From contig NC_049901.1 in assembly GCF_001411555.2 (NCBI RefSeq), forward strand, positions 35,970,838 to 36,034,837: a DNA stretch of 64,000 nt, read 5' to 3'. The DNA comes from Juglans regia. Its lineage: Eukaryota; Streptophyta; Magnoliopsida; Fagales; Juglandaceae. Positions 23,549 through 33,879 of this stretch are shown piece after piece. Below the pieces are notes generated by a model. The model was given only the letters and a program-made list of their open reading frames with translations, did not search any database and had not been told where the DNA came from. The position numbers were made by a program, and so were the translations under genes. Numbering within the stretch: the stretch's first letter is position 1; every line of letters begins with the position of its first letter.

Positions 23549-24893
23549 ATGCCTGGGATCGACAACTCCATCATTGAACACTGGTTTTGTGTTGATCCAG
23601 CAGCTTGGAGAGTCAAGCAGAAATGGGGGAACTTCAGTGCCGAGAAGTATGGGGACATAGCCGAGGAGGTAGACTGTCTCCTAACGGACGACAGGGTTCA
23701 TCCGAGAGGTCCATTACCTGGAATGGCTATCTAATGTAGTTCTGGTGAAGAAAGTTAAGGGGAAGTGGCGGATGTGTGTCGACTTCATCGACCTGAATAA
23801 AGCTTGCCCGAAAGACAGCTTCCCTTTACCACGTATCGACCTGATCGTGGATTCGACGGTGGGGCATCCCCTCCTTAGCTCTATGGACGCCTATTCTGGG
23901 TATAACTAGATCAAGATGAACCTGGATGACGCAGAGAAGACAGCGTTTGTAACGGACCAAGCCCTCTACTGCTACAAAGCAATGTCGTTCAACCTCAAGA
24001 ATGCAAGGGCCACCTACCAACGGCTAGTCAACCGAATGTTCAAACAACAGATCGGTCGAAATATAGAGGTGTACATAGACGACCTGTTGGTGAAAAGCAA
24101 AGAGCCTAGATATCATTTGGTAGACTTGCGAGAAGCATTTTCCATCTTTCAGCAATATCGGATAAAGCTGAACCCGTTGAAGTGTACGTTCGGAGTTTAG
24201 ACAAGTAAGTTTCTGGGATTCATGGTCTTCGAGAGAGGGATTGAGGCAAACCTCGAAAAGGTAGAAGCAATGATAGGAATGCCTCCCCCCAGCAACCTTC
24301 ATGAAGTCCAGAGCCTGGCTGGGTGGGTAGTAGTCCTGAACCGCTTCATCGCTCGATCAACCGACCGGTGCCTACCCTTCTTCAAAGTCCTGAGGAAGGC
24401 CCAGGAGCTGGATGAGACCTGTGAAAAAGCTTTCACCGATTTGAAGTTGTACCTGAGTCACCTGCCATTGCTAAGTCAAACAGGGCCCAGGGAGACCCTG
24501 ACGGTGAACCTAGCAGTGTCACCGCATGCCCTATCAGTCGTACTTGTCTAGGAAACTGAAGAAGGGCAGCAACCCGTCTACTACATGAGTTGGGTCTTCC
24601 ATGGAGCAAAGGCAAGGTACCCTCGGACGGAAATGTTAGTATTCGCCCTAGTCGTCACGGCCAAGAGATTAAGGTTGTATTTCCAGTCCTATTCTATGAA
24701 AGTACTCACCGATCTCCCCCTCAATAAGGTACTGCATAAGCTAGACACCTTAAGATCACTTGCAAAATGGGTGATCGAGCTCAACGAATTCGACATGGAG
24801 TATCAGCCTCGAGTCGCAATCAAAGGACAAGTGTTGGCAGATTTCGTTGCCGAATTCACCTACTTCCCGGAAGAAGTTTCAAACGCACCCTAA
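23549..24893 (+). pseudogene. pol: Reverse transcriptase and RNase H of the Tat-like element
   Basis: RT blocks include 'GKWRMCVDFIDLNKACPKDS' (about 23760-23820), 'SSMDAYSGYN' (followed by an in-frame stop near 23909), 'FVTDQALYCYKAMSFNLKNA' and the catalytic 'YIDDLLVKS' (about 24073-24100). The thumb region 'KLNPLKCTFGV' is followed by a stop at 24198-24200. The connection/RNase H part follows ('ETCEKAFTDLKLYL', 'YPRTEMLVFALVVTAKRLR', 'VIELNEFDMEYQPR'). At least three in-frame stops interrupt it. Confidence 0.82.
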
Positions 24894-25202
24894 GGAAAGC
24901 CCTGACAAGTCTAAGTCGACGGCTCATCCTGCTAGGCTGGTGGGGGAGTAGGGGTGCACATCATCACCAAACAAGGAGAGGAGCACAACTATGCAGTTAA
25001 GCTGACCTTCAAAATGACCAACAATGAAGCTGAGTATGAAGTGCTCTTGGCTGAAATGAGACTCACACAGTTACTAGGAGCTGAAGAAATAGAAGTGAGA
25101 GCAGATTCCCAAGTGGTAGTTAGCCTGGTACTAGGGCAGTTCACCACGAAAAGGGAAAGGCTGAAGAAGTATCTCCAATTGGTCTGCAACAAGCACGACT
25201 GA
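24894..25202 (+). pseudogene. pol: Second RNase H domain (Tat-type)
   Basis: 'MTNNEAEYEVLLAEMRLTQL', 'IEVRADSQVVVSLVLGQF' and 'ERLKKYLQLV' are the hallmark motifs of the additional RNase H found before integrase in plant Tat/Ogre elements. The NEAEY and ADSQ motifs carry expected catalytic acidic residues. The N-terminal 'VDGSS' equivalent (about 24917-24935) is interrupted by a stop. Confidence 0.75.
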
Positions 25203-25209
25203 TTCCCCT

Positions 25210-26608
25210 ACTTTAGCATCCAACAGGTGCTAAGAGAAGAAAACCAGAAGACAGATCATCTAGCAAGGGCTGTGTCGGGGCAGGAAGAACTCCCACTTCC
25301 AGAACACACCATAGTCAGGACGGTCGACGCCCCCTCCATTGGGGTGGAAGTGTCTGTCACGACCCCAGCACCTCCCAAGTGGGCAACAGACATCCATAAA
25401 TTCCTACTGGAAGGGTAGCTGCCTAGTGACCCTGAAGAAGCACCAAAGGTCAGGAACAGGGCGGCCCGGTTCACCCTGTTGGAAAGAGTTCTATACAAAA
25501 GAAGTTTCTCCAATCCGCTCCTCAGATGCCTCTCACCGAATGAAACCCAATACGTGCTAGCAGAGATTCACGAAAGGATTTGTGAAAGCCACTTAAGAGG
25601 GAAGGCTTTGGTTGCGAGAGTAACTTGGCCCGAATATTACTAGCCCCGTTCCCTCGAGGATACAGAAGACTTTGCCAAGAAATGCCCAAAGTGTCAGGAG
25701 CACGGGCCTATTTCGCACTGCTCGACGGAGGAGCTGACATCAATCATGGCCACGTGGTCTTTCGCCCAATCGGGTCTGGACCTAATCGGCACATTCCCGG
25801 CAACAAGGAGAGGAGCCAAGTTTGTTATTGTCGCAGTCGACTACTTCACAAAATGGGTCAAAGCAGAGGCTCTTGCAAGCATCACCTCCCGAACCATCAT
25901 GAAATTCCTGTGGAAGTCAGTGGTCTGCCGATTTGGCATACCTCATAGCTTCATATTAGACTACGGAAGACAATTCAACTGCACACATTATCAGAAATGG
26001 TGCACAGAGCTTGGAATTAAAGTGAAGTACTCCTCGCTAGGACACCCTCAAGCCAACAAATAGGCCAAAACAACCAACAAAACCCTCATCTCCACCCTCA
26101 AGAAAAAGATCGGGACGCACAAAGGAGCATGGGCCGAAGAGCTCCCAAGCGTGCTATAGGCATACTGGACCACTATCCGAACCCCCACCGGGGAGGCACC
26201 CTTCACACTCACATTCGGTAGCAAAGCAGTAATTCTCATAGAAGTCAGAATGCCCACATGCTGTGTCCAACATTTCAACTCAGACGCCAACAACGAAAGG
26301 CTAGCTGAGAGCTTGGATGTCCTGAAGGAGAGATGGGGAGAAGCAGCAGTGCGAACGACAAATAACAAGCAAAAGGTGGAGCAATACTTCAACAAATGGG
26401 TCAAGTCGCACTCCTTCAAGGTAGGCGACCTGTTGCTATGATAGACTGGAATAACTACCCTGGAAGAAGGAAAGTTGGGACCATGATGGGAAGGCCAATA
26501 CGTAGTAACTGCGAGCAATCAACCTCGTTCCTATCACCTAAAAAACAGCCAGGGACACCACCCGTGGAACGCCGAACACTTAAAGAAGTATTATGTGTAG
26601 AAGTATAA
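25210..26608 (+). pseudogene. pol: Integrase of the Tat-like element
   Basis: The zinc-finger region reads 'LAEIHERICESHLRGKALVA' followed by 'FAKKCPKCQEHG' in a shifted frame (25560-25720). The catalytic core has 'GLDLIGTFPATRRGAKFVIV', 'VDYFTKWVKAEAL', 'FGIPHSFILDYGRQF' and 'GIKVKYSSLGHPQANK' followed by a stop (25746-26063). The second catalytic position, usually D-N-G-x-Q-F, reads D-Y-G-R-Q-F. The C-terminal part follows to about 26600. Stops and frameshifts are present throughout. Confidence 0.78.
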
Positions 26609-26689
26609 GGAAACACTTAGCACGAACACTTATGAATGAATGAGGACGTTTGGATGTTCATCTCAAATCTCTTGTTCACTAAAAAAAAA

Positions 26690-27650
26690 AATAAGCCGAG
26701 TCCTAACACTCGCAAGAAGACGAGTCACTTGACTCGCTGAAGGGTAAGGTCCCAAGGCCCCGAGCTGGGTACCGACCCCCCATCAATTAAGCCGAGTCCT
26801 AACACTTGCAAGAAGACGGGTCACTTAACTCACTGGGGGGTAAGGTCCCGACCGCCCGTCCAATTAAGTCGAGTCCTAACATTCACAAGAAAACGGGTCC
26901 CTTGACTCGCTAAGCCGAGTCCTTACACTTGTAAGAATACAGATCCCTTGACTCGCTACGGGGTAAGGTCTCAAGCCCCTGGGCTTGGTACTGACCCTCC
27001 GCCTAATTAAGCAAAGTCCTAACACTCACAAGAAGACGGGTCCCTTGACTTGCTAAGCCAAGTCCTTACAATCGCAAGAAGACGGGTTCATTGAATCGCT
27101 AAGCCGAGTCCTTACACTCACATGTAGAAGATGGGTCCCTTGACTCACTGCGGGGTAAGGTCCCAAGCCCCAGAGCTGGGTACCGAACCCCCATTCAATT
27201 AAGCTGAGTCATTACACTTGCAAGAAGACGAGTCTCTTAACTTGCTAAGCCAAGTCCTTACACTCGCAAGAAGCTGAGTCTCTTGACTCGCTGCGGGGTA
27301 GGGCCCCAAGTCTCAAAACTGGGTCTTGACCCCCCATCCAACTAAGTTGAGTCCTCATACTCACAAGAAGACGGGTCCCTTGACTCGATGCGAGGTAAGG
27401 TCCCAAGCCCCCAAGCTGGGTACCGAGCCCCCGTCCAATTTAGCCGAGTCCTTACACTCCTAAGAAGACAAGTCCCTTGCCTCGCTGCGGAGTAAGGTCC
27501 CAAGCCCCCGAGCTGGGTACCTATCCCTCGCCCAATTAAGCCAAGTCCTAACACTCGCAAGATGACGGGTCCCTTGACTCGCTAAGCCGAGTCCTTACAC
27601 TCACAAGAAGATGGGTCCCTTGACTCGCTGCGGGATAAGGTCCCAAAGAA
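26690..27650. repeat. Tandem array E, related to array B
   Basis: Units of about 97 bp and shorter units of about 51 bp, carrying 'aagccgagtccttacactcg', 'caagaagacgggtcccttga', 'ctcgctgcggggtaaggtcc' and 'cccgagctgggtaccgaccc'. It lies between integrase and the antisense ORF. The match to array B (10985-11970) shows that both regions come from related elements. Confidence 0.88.
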
Positions 27651-27707
27651 AAGCTTTCAGGACCACTCCTTTATGCTCGAATGACACTGCTCGAGCGAGG
27701 TGATCCT

Positions 27708-28156
27708 TCAGCCCAGAGATCGGGCTTGGAGACTGACTATGCTTCCTGGCCAATAGTTAAGGCGATATACGTATAAGAACTCCCGAGCCGTCAGATCTAG
27801 GTATTCTTCAGGAGCCTTGCTGAGCATCATCGGGAAGATGATGCAGCTAGATATCAGGAGCTGCCACACATTAGGATGGAGCTGCGACGGGGCCAGTCCA
27901 AGGTAATTTAGAACCTTGCGAACCGGACGACAGAACGGGAGGCGGAGACCATTGGCAAACATTAGCTAGAAAAGAGCTGCCCTCGTCGCCATGCCGTCAA
28001 GATTCATCGCATGCTGGCCACCTCGAGGAATCTCCAGAACCACGGTAGGAGGGATCCTGTACTTGGAGTGGAATGCCCTGAGTTATCTCCGGAGATGGAA
28101 GAAACCTAGTGTTTCCCCCCAAAATATGGAGGAACGGGATCGACTTTGGGTGCCAT
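27708..28156 (-). pseudogene. Antisense ORF in the 3' region of the Tat-like element (Transposase_28-like)
   Basis: On the minus strand an ATG at 28154-28156 opens 'MAPKVDPVPPYFGGKH', which ends at a stop at 28106. A shifted frame then gives 'FANGLRLPFCRPVRKVLNYL', 'GLAPSQLHPNVWQLLIS' and 'DLTAREFLYVYRLNYW', stopping at 27708. 'LAPSQLHPN(A/V)W' is the signature of the plant family called 'putative gypsy type transposon' (Pfam Transposase_28). Additional ORFs, sometimes antisense, are known between integrase and the 3' LTR of plant Tat elements. Here one frameshift and an in-frame stop just before FANGLRLPF disrupt it. The function of the family is unknown. Confidence 0.65.
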
Positions 28157-28299
28157 GACAGCGGTAGGAAGCAACAGGAAAATGGTGACTGAGAAAAAAA
28201 TGGGAGGAGAACAAGACTGTTGGAGAGAAAGACAGTGAGAAACGGTAGAAACACGACGGATGAGGACAAGATGAAATGGTAAAGAAGAAGGGGAGTGGG

Positions 28300-28314
28300 C
28301 CTTATATAGTGAAG
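28300..28314 (-). promoter_or_regulatory. Candidate TATA box of the antisense ORF
   Basis: On the minus strand CACTATATAAGGCCC lies about 150 bases upstream of the antisense ATG. A pyrimidine-rich stretch follows, as expected for a plant 5' leader. This suggests that the antisense ORF had its own promoter inside the element. Confidence 0.45.
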
Positions 28315-28656
28315 GCATAATGGAGAGCACGCGGGAAACGAAGCGACCCTGACTGTAATGACGTTAGCAAGTGCCACGAGGTGCACGATCTCTTAAGCAA
28401 CGGCATAAATGGAAGGCACCGTGTCAAGAAAGTGAGGGGCACAGACCAATAAGGTCCCAGGATACGAATGGAAGGGTGGCCAGCACGTCCAATCGATCAT
28501 CGGGAAATAGGACAGCCTCTAGAGAAGGGGAGAGGCGCCCCTTGAACAAGTAGTTGGCTTCGGAAACTTGAAGCGACGGAAGCCAAATAGGCAGCACCAT
28601 AATTAGAAGTGTTATGAATTCCCACCACGTACCCTTGATAGGAATTCGCGAGATAC

Positions 28657-29679
28657 TGTGAGAGAAAGGCCAAGGAGGTCAAGCTACGGAACTCCAAGCC
28701 CAAAGATGAAACCTTGTCATGGGCTAAGAGTCTGAGCCAGAGGACCACGTGCCAAGCTAGAAAGGCCTAGGCCTGAGGAGATCAAGCTACGAAACTCTAG
28801 GCCCAAAGATGAAACCCTATCGTGGGCTAAGAGTCCGAGCCAGAGGACCACATGCCGAGCCCGTGACCTCAAACCTACCCGAGAAGGCCTTTAGCACCGA
28901 GCTCAGATAAACCAATGAGATCGTCTTAGGGCTCGGTAGCCTACGAAGCCTTACTGCAAAGCACCGGGCAAGATGCCCAACTGTACTCGGACAACTGAAC
29001 GTGCCCGGTCGTGGACTCATCAGACTCAAGGCATGCCGCATTCAATGCATGTGTCAGGAGACTCGGCACGCAACGGTGCGCCCCAAGTACAAAAATGGCT
29101 CAACCACGACCTGACACCCAACCCTAGCAGAAAGGTGGTGGCAAAACTGACACACTGTAGCAGCAGGAAATGAGTGGTAACAGGTCTGACACCTGACACG
29201 CCAAGATCTCCCTCGGCAGCAGAACTCCGATCAGGTATAAATAACTGCCATCCCTTCTACTGGAGGTCAATCTTTCTCTAAAATCTTTATTGTTCTTACT
29301 ACTCTTCGAAGTTATTCTTATCATTAGAGGATTTTTCACTGACTTTGGTATTGGAGTGATCCCGGAAGTCACTGGAGCCCCTTCTTCATCTTAGGGCAGG
29401 TTTGGGGGATGAGATGAGAATTTTGTATTTTGTTTTAGTGTTTAAAATATTATGTTTTAGTATTATTATTATATTGGGATTTGAAAAGGTTGAATTGAGA
29501 TTTGAAAAAGTTGAATTGTTTATTATATTTTGTATGAGAATTTGAAAAATGTGTAATGATGAGATGAGATGAGATGAGAATTTTGTATCTCATCCCACCC
29601 CCCAAACCTGCCCTTAGTTGTAGGTGGCGTGAGCTTGGTTATCGCAGAAGTACTCGGGCTGTGAAACACGACATCAACA
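28657..29679 (+). mobile_element. 3' LTR of the Tat-like element (with nested MITE)
   Basis: 1023 bp, from TGTGAGAGAAAGGCC to GACATCAACA. It carries the same 103-bp direct repeat as the 5' LTR. The extra length over the 5' LTR comes from the MITE at 29394-29613 and from about 190 bases after 'gctcagata' that the 5' LTR has lost. Numerous point differences indicate an old insertion. Confidence 0.85.
29394..29613. mobile_element. Tourist-like MITE (PIF/Harbinger type)
   Basis: 220 bp with terminal inverted repeats GGGCAGGTTTGGGGGATGAG at the left and the complement of CATCCCACCCCCCAAACCTGCCC at the right. It is flanked by the 3-bp duplication TTA (29391-29393 and 29614-29616). The 5' LTR shows the empty site 'cttcctcttagttgtagg'. 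A TTA target and GG-start ends fit PIF/Harbinger MITEs. It inserted into the 3' LTR after the gypsy element did. Confidence 0.85.
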
Positions 29680-30160
29680 GACAAGTTCAGTTGTTAAAGA
29701 ATCTCTTGCTTTGTTTTAAATTTTCTTTTTGCTTAAGGTGAACCTTGCAAATTTTGAAATGGTCCTGATGGGTTGGTTCATTAATGTGTATTATCCGAAG
29801 TTTGACAAGTTTTTTAGGATGTAAGGCATCTTTTTTGCTCATGAAATAAATTGGTGTTCCCTTAAAGACTAATTATAAAAGGCAAATGGTATTTGGATTG
29901 ATGTGCTTGAGAAAATTGAAAGAAAGTTACTAGGCTGGAAAACGATGTACTAATCAAGGGGCGAAACAACATTAATCAAGAACACTCTTTCTAACATTTT
30001 TACATACTTCTATCCTTGTTTCGTATACCCACAGGTGTGGCAAACCGTACTGAGAATATTTTTTGTGCTTTTTTATGAGGTGGAATTGGGGATAATGCCA
30101 AGTTTCATCATGTTAGTAATTGGGATAATGTTTACTCCCAAAACCAATAAAAATATGGAA
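29680..30160 (+). pseudogene. Block copy 2 resumes: LINE RT remnant, right piece
   Basis: From the right GACAA onward the sequence again matches block copy 1 (4492-4705). It then continues beyond it as decayed LINE RT, recognisable as pieces like 'KLKESY', 'LIKNTLSNI' and a block equivalent to 'FLWGGxGDNxKFHxVSWDNVCSP' (about 30050-30145). It ends in an A-rich stretch. The LINE RNase H end at 33880-34458 may belong to the same original element. Confidence 0.6.
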
Positions 30161-30549
30161 ACAAAAAATGAAAAAAAAAAATAGACAAATAAGAAGCGAG
30201 AAGGGAGAGAAGGCAATGATAAGAAGGAGGGGCAAAAATGGCCAATGGTTATTGTGGTGTGTGGGGCTTACATGCCTCTTTGACTCACACAAGCCTAAAG
30301 CCTCACAACAATGCGTGTGAGCCTCACAAACTATTAGGATTGGAAGTTTGGATGTGGTTTATGTGGTTTCTAGAAACTCAACATGAGTATGTTTGAAATT
30401 TTGAATGGTGGTGAAGGTATAGAGTGATGATGTGTTAGCATCGGTAGATTTTGAAATCCATGATCGATATGGTGTGGGGCATGCGAAGGAAATGGGATTG
30501 AAAATGGGTCTAGAAAGGGAAGTTGAAAAGGCATAAAACTAGCTCACGT
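30161..30549. other. Unassigned sequence between LINE and gypsy remnants
   Basis: Contains 'tcacacaagcctaaagcctcacaac' and 'gaagttgaaaaggcataaaac', with no coding potential I can recognise. It may be further decayed transposon sequence. Confidence 0.35.
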
Positions 30550-31125
30550 ATTAGAAGTTGTCTTTTGGTGTCCCACCATATACCGGCCTCGCCCTGAAGT
30601 AAGTGCCCGGCATACTCGACCTTCTATTCCTCCGTACATCCATTAATGTTGAACATCATTTCCAAGTCAATAGGCCACTTGTTGGCTCTTAATTCTCCTT
30701 CTGTACCCATCGAGTACCAATATACTAAGAATTTCACAAACGGACAAGCTCGATTTTTCACCCTTGGCAACTCTTAACAGTTAGCCTGTCTTGGGTTATA
30801 TGTTGTCCTATCATTTCCATTATTTGGCAAATTTCTGCTATAGCTTGTCCCCTTCTAATGGAGGATTCCCTTCCTCTCGCTTTCGAGTCCTTGGGGAACT
30901 TTCATCACATTTTCCATGTGCCATAAGCTTCTTTCTTTCCCGAAACTCATAAGGCTTATGTGCATTAGTTTCTATTCTTATAAATGCTAGCCTTGTTTCT
31001 GATCCAGGCCAATAAGGGTTTATGATTCCAGCCTATAAGCTACAGAGATTCAAGTTTATAGACTATAAGATTCAAGCCTAACTTTTGGTACCATTTTCCT
31101 AGGACAACTGTGGGTTTATCCAAAG
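30550..31125 (-). pseudogene. gag: Ty3/gypsy gag fragment on the minus strand
   Basis: Minus-strand translation of about 30560-30720 gives 'WPIDLEMMFNINGCTEE', a stop, 'KVEYAGHLLQGEAGIWWDTK' and a short tail. This is the retrotransposon gag motif of chromovirus-type gypsy elements, in which a W-x-x-x-L-E-x-x-F block is followed by Q-G-x-A-x-x-W-W. The segment nearer the primer-binding site is less clear. The rest of the element is missing beyond about 30550. Confidence 0.65.
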
Positions 31126-31127
31126 AA

Positions 31128-31146
31128 GTAATTGCTCTGATACCAC
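31128..31146 (-). other. Primer-binding site (initiator Met tRNA type), minus strand
   Basis: On the minus strand TGGTATCAGAGCAATTAC lies directly after the LTR-like end '...ggaattacaaacag'. The first 12 bases are the standard initiator-methionine tRNA primer-binding site. Confidence 0.75.
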
Positions 31147-31148
31147 TG

Positions 31149-32306
31149 TTTGTAATTCCCCCAGACCCTACTTGGGATTGGAAGGTGTCTGAAATGTCAG
31201 CAAATGCAACACAAGATTACACAACCCTCGTATATGATAGTTAATATGCAATGGATATAGCATGTTTCTAACAATATGCAATAATCGCAACGAAATAATT
31301 AAAAACTAGTAAAGGTTTGAGCAATTTTTAACATGGTACCAAAACAGAATCTATTAATCCTAAAAGTATTGGTTTAGTCATCCCTACAAAATAGTGTATT
31401 AAAACTTTTGAAATTACCCAAGTACCTCTGTAACTCAGTGGAAATATCTACAAATTTACTCAACAAACTGGTTAGTCTTCAAGCATGCAATTAATTTAAT
31501 AATTAAACAATAACGTAAAGTAAATAAATTGCTTAACACCAATATTGGTATCAAAGAAAAACCTTTTTAAAAACTTGTTAAAGGTAAAACCCTACAGGGC
31601 AACCAAACCCAAAAAAGTCAATTTATTATTTGAAAGTCAATTATAAGTAAAGCTCAATTACAAAATATTTGTCAATTGACACTCTTGACGAAACAAATGA
31701 CCCATTTGTCTTCTACCGCAGTAGCAGCCAGAACCTATGACGATCTTCAAACATTGGTTTTTCTCTTGGAACTCTAGTGGCTGAAACTCGACCAATCAAT
31801 ATTTCTCCAACATGGAGCATGATCGCAATGTTTAAGAGAAATAATATGAAAATTCTCCAATGAATTTACTCACCAAAATATGCACAAGAAAGTGCTCTAG
31901 AAAATATCCAGATCTGAATCTCTACAGATCCTAACCAATAGGATCCTTTAAATAATCAATCTGAAAGAAGTTTTAGTTTCAATAGGAATCTGTCGCAAAG
32001 ACGTCTCCTGACAGAATGCTGACATCTGCACTAAATCTTTTCTACAGTAACAAATTTCAGTTTATCCTCTTCTCTGGATAAGTGTAGATTCCTTGGAACT
32101 CGATTTTCACACTTATGACTTATCTAAACAATTTCTAATATCTCCTAGATAAACTTAATATTGTTATAGATAAAGTCAATAAATAATTTACATTTATGCA
32201 ATGTTACCAGCTTAATAATAGGATAAACTCTATCATTTTAGTCACCTAATCATTTTCAAACTTATCAATTTAGTCACCTAGTTCTAGCCAAACTTTTACA
32301 TCTACA
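31149..32306 (-). mobile_element. LTR-like sequence on the minus strand
   Basis: Bounded on its 3' side (minus strand) by '...GGAATTACAAACA' followed by a primer-binding site, and on its 5' side by 'AAAGGGGGAGAT' (polypurine-tract-like) followed by TGTAGATGTAAAAG. That gives TG...CA ends and about 1.16 kb. The left end is well supported by the primer-binding site; the right end is a guess from the polypurine tract. No coding sequence is visible. Confidence 0.45.
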
Positions 32307-32470
32307 ATCTCCCCCTTTGGCAGATTGGTGACAAAGCCAACTTGATGAATGTCTTACATCTACAATCTCCCCCTTTGGCAGATTGGTGACAAAACCAACT
32401 TAATGAATGTCTTGCATCTACAATCTCCTCATTTGACGAATTGATGACAAAATCAATTTGATAAATGTAA
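32296..32470. repeat. Three 58-bp tandem repeats with polypurine-tract motif
   Basis: 'catctacaatctcccccttt' occurs near 32298, 32356 and (with changes) 32414, each followed by 'ggcagattggtgacaaa'. On the minus strand each unit contains AAAGGGGGAGATTGTAG, which resembles the polypurine tract upstream of many plant 3' LTRs. Confidence 0.8.
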
Positions 32471-33440
32471 TATAAACCTGTCAAATGCACAAATAGTAAA
32501 CCAAGAAACTGAGAAGAAATTTCAAGCAAATAATCAAGATCTGACATAGAACAGTGACTAAGATTAGTACTATCAAAATTCATAAGATTTAAAATCCAAA
32601 TCAAAATATAACCATGTTCTAGTCCAACATCAAAATTATGTCTAGAATTTAGTTCTCCCTCTCAAAATTATAATTAGTTCTCTCTCTCGATGTTAAACTA
32701 TCTTAATCCGCTTACTCAAACTCCCCCTCAATTTCACAAAAAAATCAATTTGCTCCTCTGCTCCTATAATATCTCCCATTTTTTGTTACTAATATGACAA
32801 GACTCATACGATAATAAATACCACTTATGTGAGCCGAGATGAAAACACTAAGAAAGACATGATGAACAACTCTCATGTGTCTCAACTTTTCATAGATTAA
32901 ATGCACCAGATGTATGAGCATGAATGCAAATAAAATCATGACAAAATGAATGAAATAGTTTGGTTAAGACATAAAAACAAACACTTGGTGTGCACTAGTT
33001 AAAAGCCGAAATCAAGAGTGCCACAACCCACCAAAATCGAGCTTTTTGTACATGAATAGCATAAACCCAAGTGAACATATGTATAAATGTATACTCAACC
33101 CAAAAGAAATTCAAGCCCCCAACTCCACATATTAACAACCGAATCTCCATATATATATATACTCCGAACGCTAGAACTGGAGAGTGAGGAGGATTTGAAT
33201 AAAATAGACAACTAGCTTACCGTAATGAAGAAACGTAGATTAGAGGAGTAGGATTCTTAGACTTCGAATTCAAAAAGGAGATAACCGCGTACTCGAAGCG
33301 GGATAGGGCACAAAACTGACGACAGAAATGGGGAGAGTATTTCAGGGCTGAGAGTCGAGGCTTTAAGAAGCCTATAGAGTGACTTAAGTCACTTAAACAC
33401 AGGCCGTGCCATGCACGAAGCCCCCCTTCCTTCCTTTTTA
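32471..33440. other. Unassigned, probably transposon-derived sequence
   Basis: No reading frame with recognisable domains. The composition ('ctccccctcaatttcac', 'tatgagcatgaatgcaaat') resembles the 3' non-coding part of the minus-strand LTR element. The last 250 bases (33180-33430) are less AT-rich and of unknown origin. Confidence 0.35.
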
Positions 33441-33443
33441 CTA

Positions 33444-33628
33444 GGGTGAGTTTGGATCTCAAACTCATCTCAATTCATCATTACAACTTTTTCAAATCCC
33501 AATACAAAATATAATAAACAATTCAACTTTTTCAAATCCCAAAATAATAATAATATTAAAAAATAATATTCTAACAATATTTTATCATCTCAACTCAACT
33601 CAACTCACCTCAACATCCAAACACACCC
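33444..33628. mobile_element. GGGTG-type MITE (Tourist-like)
   Basis: About 185 bp with ends GGGTGAGTTTGGAT and ATCCAAACACACCC as an imperfect terminal inverted repeat. The interior is AT-rich with 'caactttttcaaatcccaa' repeated twice, and the flanks are CTA/TAA. It is the same family as the remnants at 16997, 42475 and 62724. Confidence 0.7.
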
Positions 33629-33879
33629 TAAGTTCGTTCTGCCTAGGACTTAAAGTCAAGTTCCCTTAAAAAAGAGTCCCACCGGGACTTATCCCATAAA
33701 AACAGAGACTAACTCCCAAACTTCTACTCCAGAAGCACAAACGCCCAACACTGACCTATACAAAAAAAAAAAAAATCATAATATAAAATATATTTTATAT
33801 TTTCACCATTTTATTTATTTTATATAAACCAAAATAAATAAATAATAAAAATAATAAAAAAGTTAACAAAATTATTTCT

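Larger units (their letters stand above)
20636..29679 (+). mobile_element. Complete but inactive Ty3/gypsy element, Tat-like
   Basis: Boundaries are set by the LTRs and by a perfect 5-bp target duplication, GACAA at 20631-20635 and 29680-29684. The order is 5' LTR, primer-binding site (21292), gag, protease, reverse transcriptase, RNase H, second RNase H, integrase, long 3' non-coding region with tandem array E and an antisense ORF, and 3' LTR. The extra RNase H domain before integrase and the long 3' region are traits of the plant Tat/Ogre group. Many in-frame stops and frameshifts make it inactive. It inserted into LINE-derived sequence of block copy 2. Confidence 0.9.
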
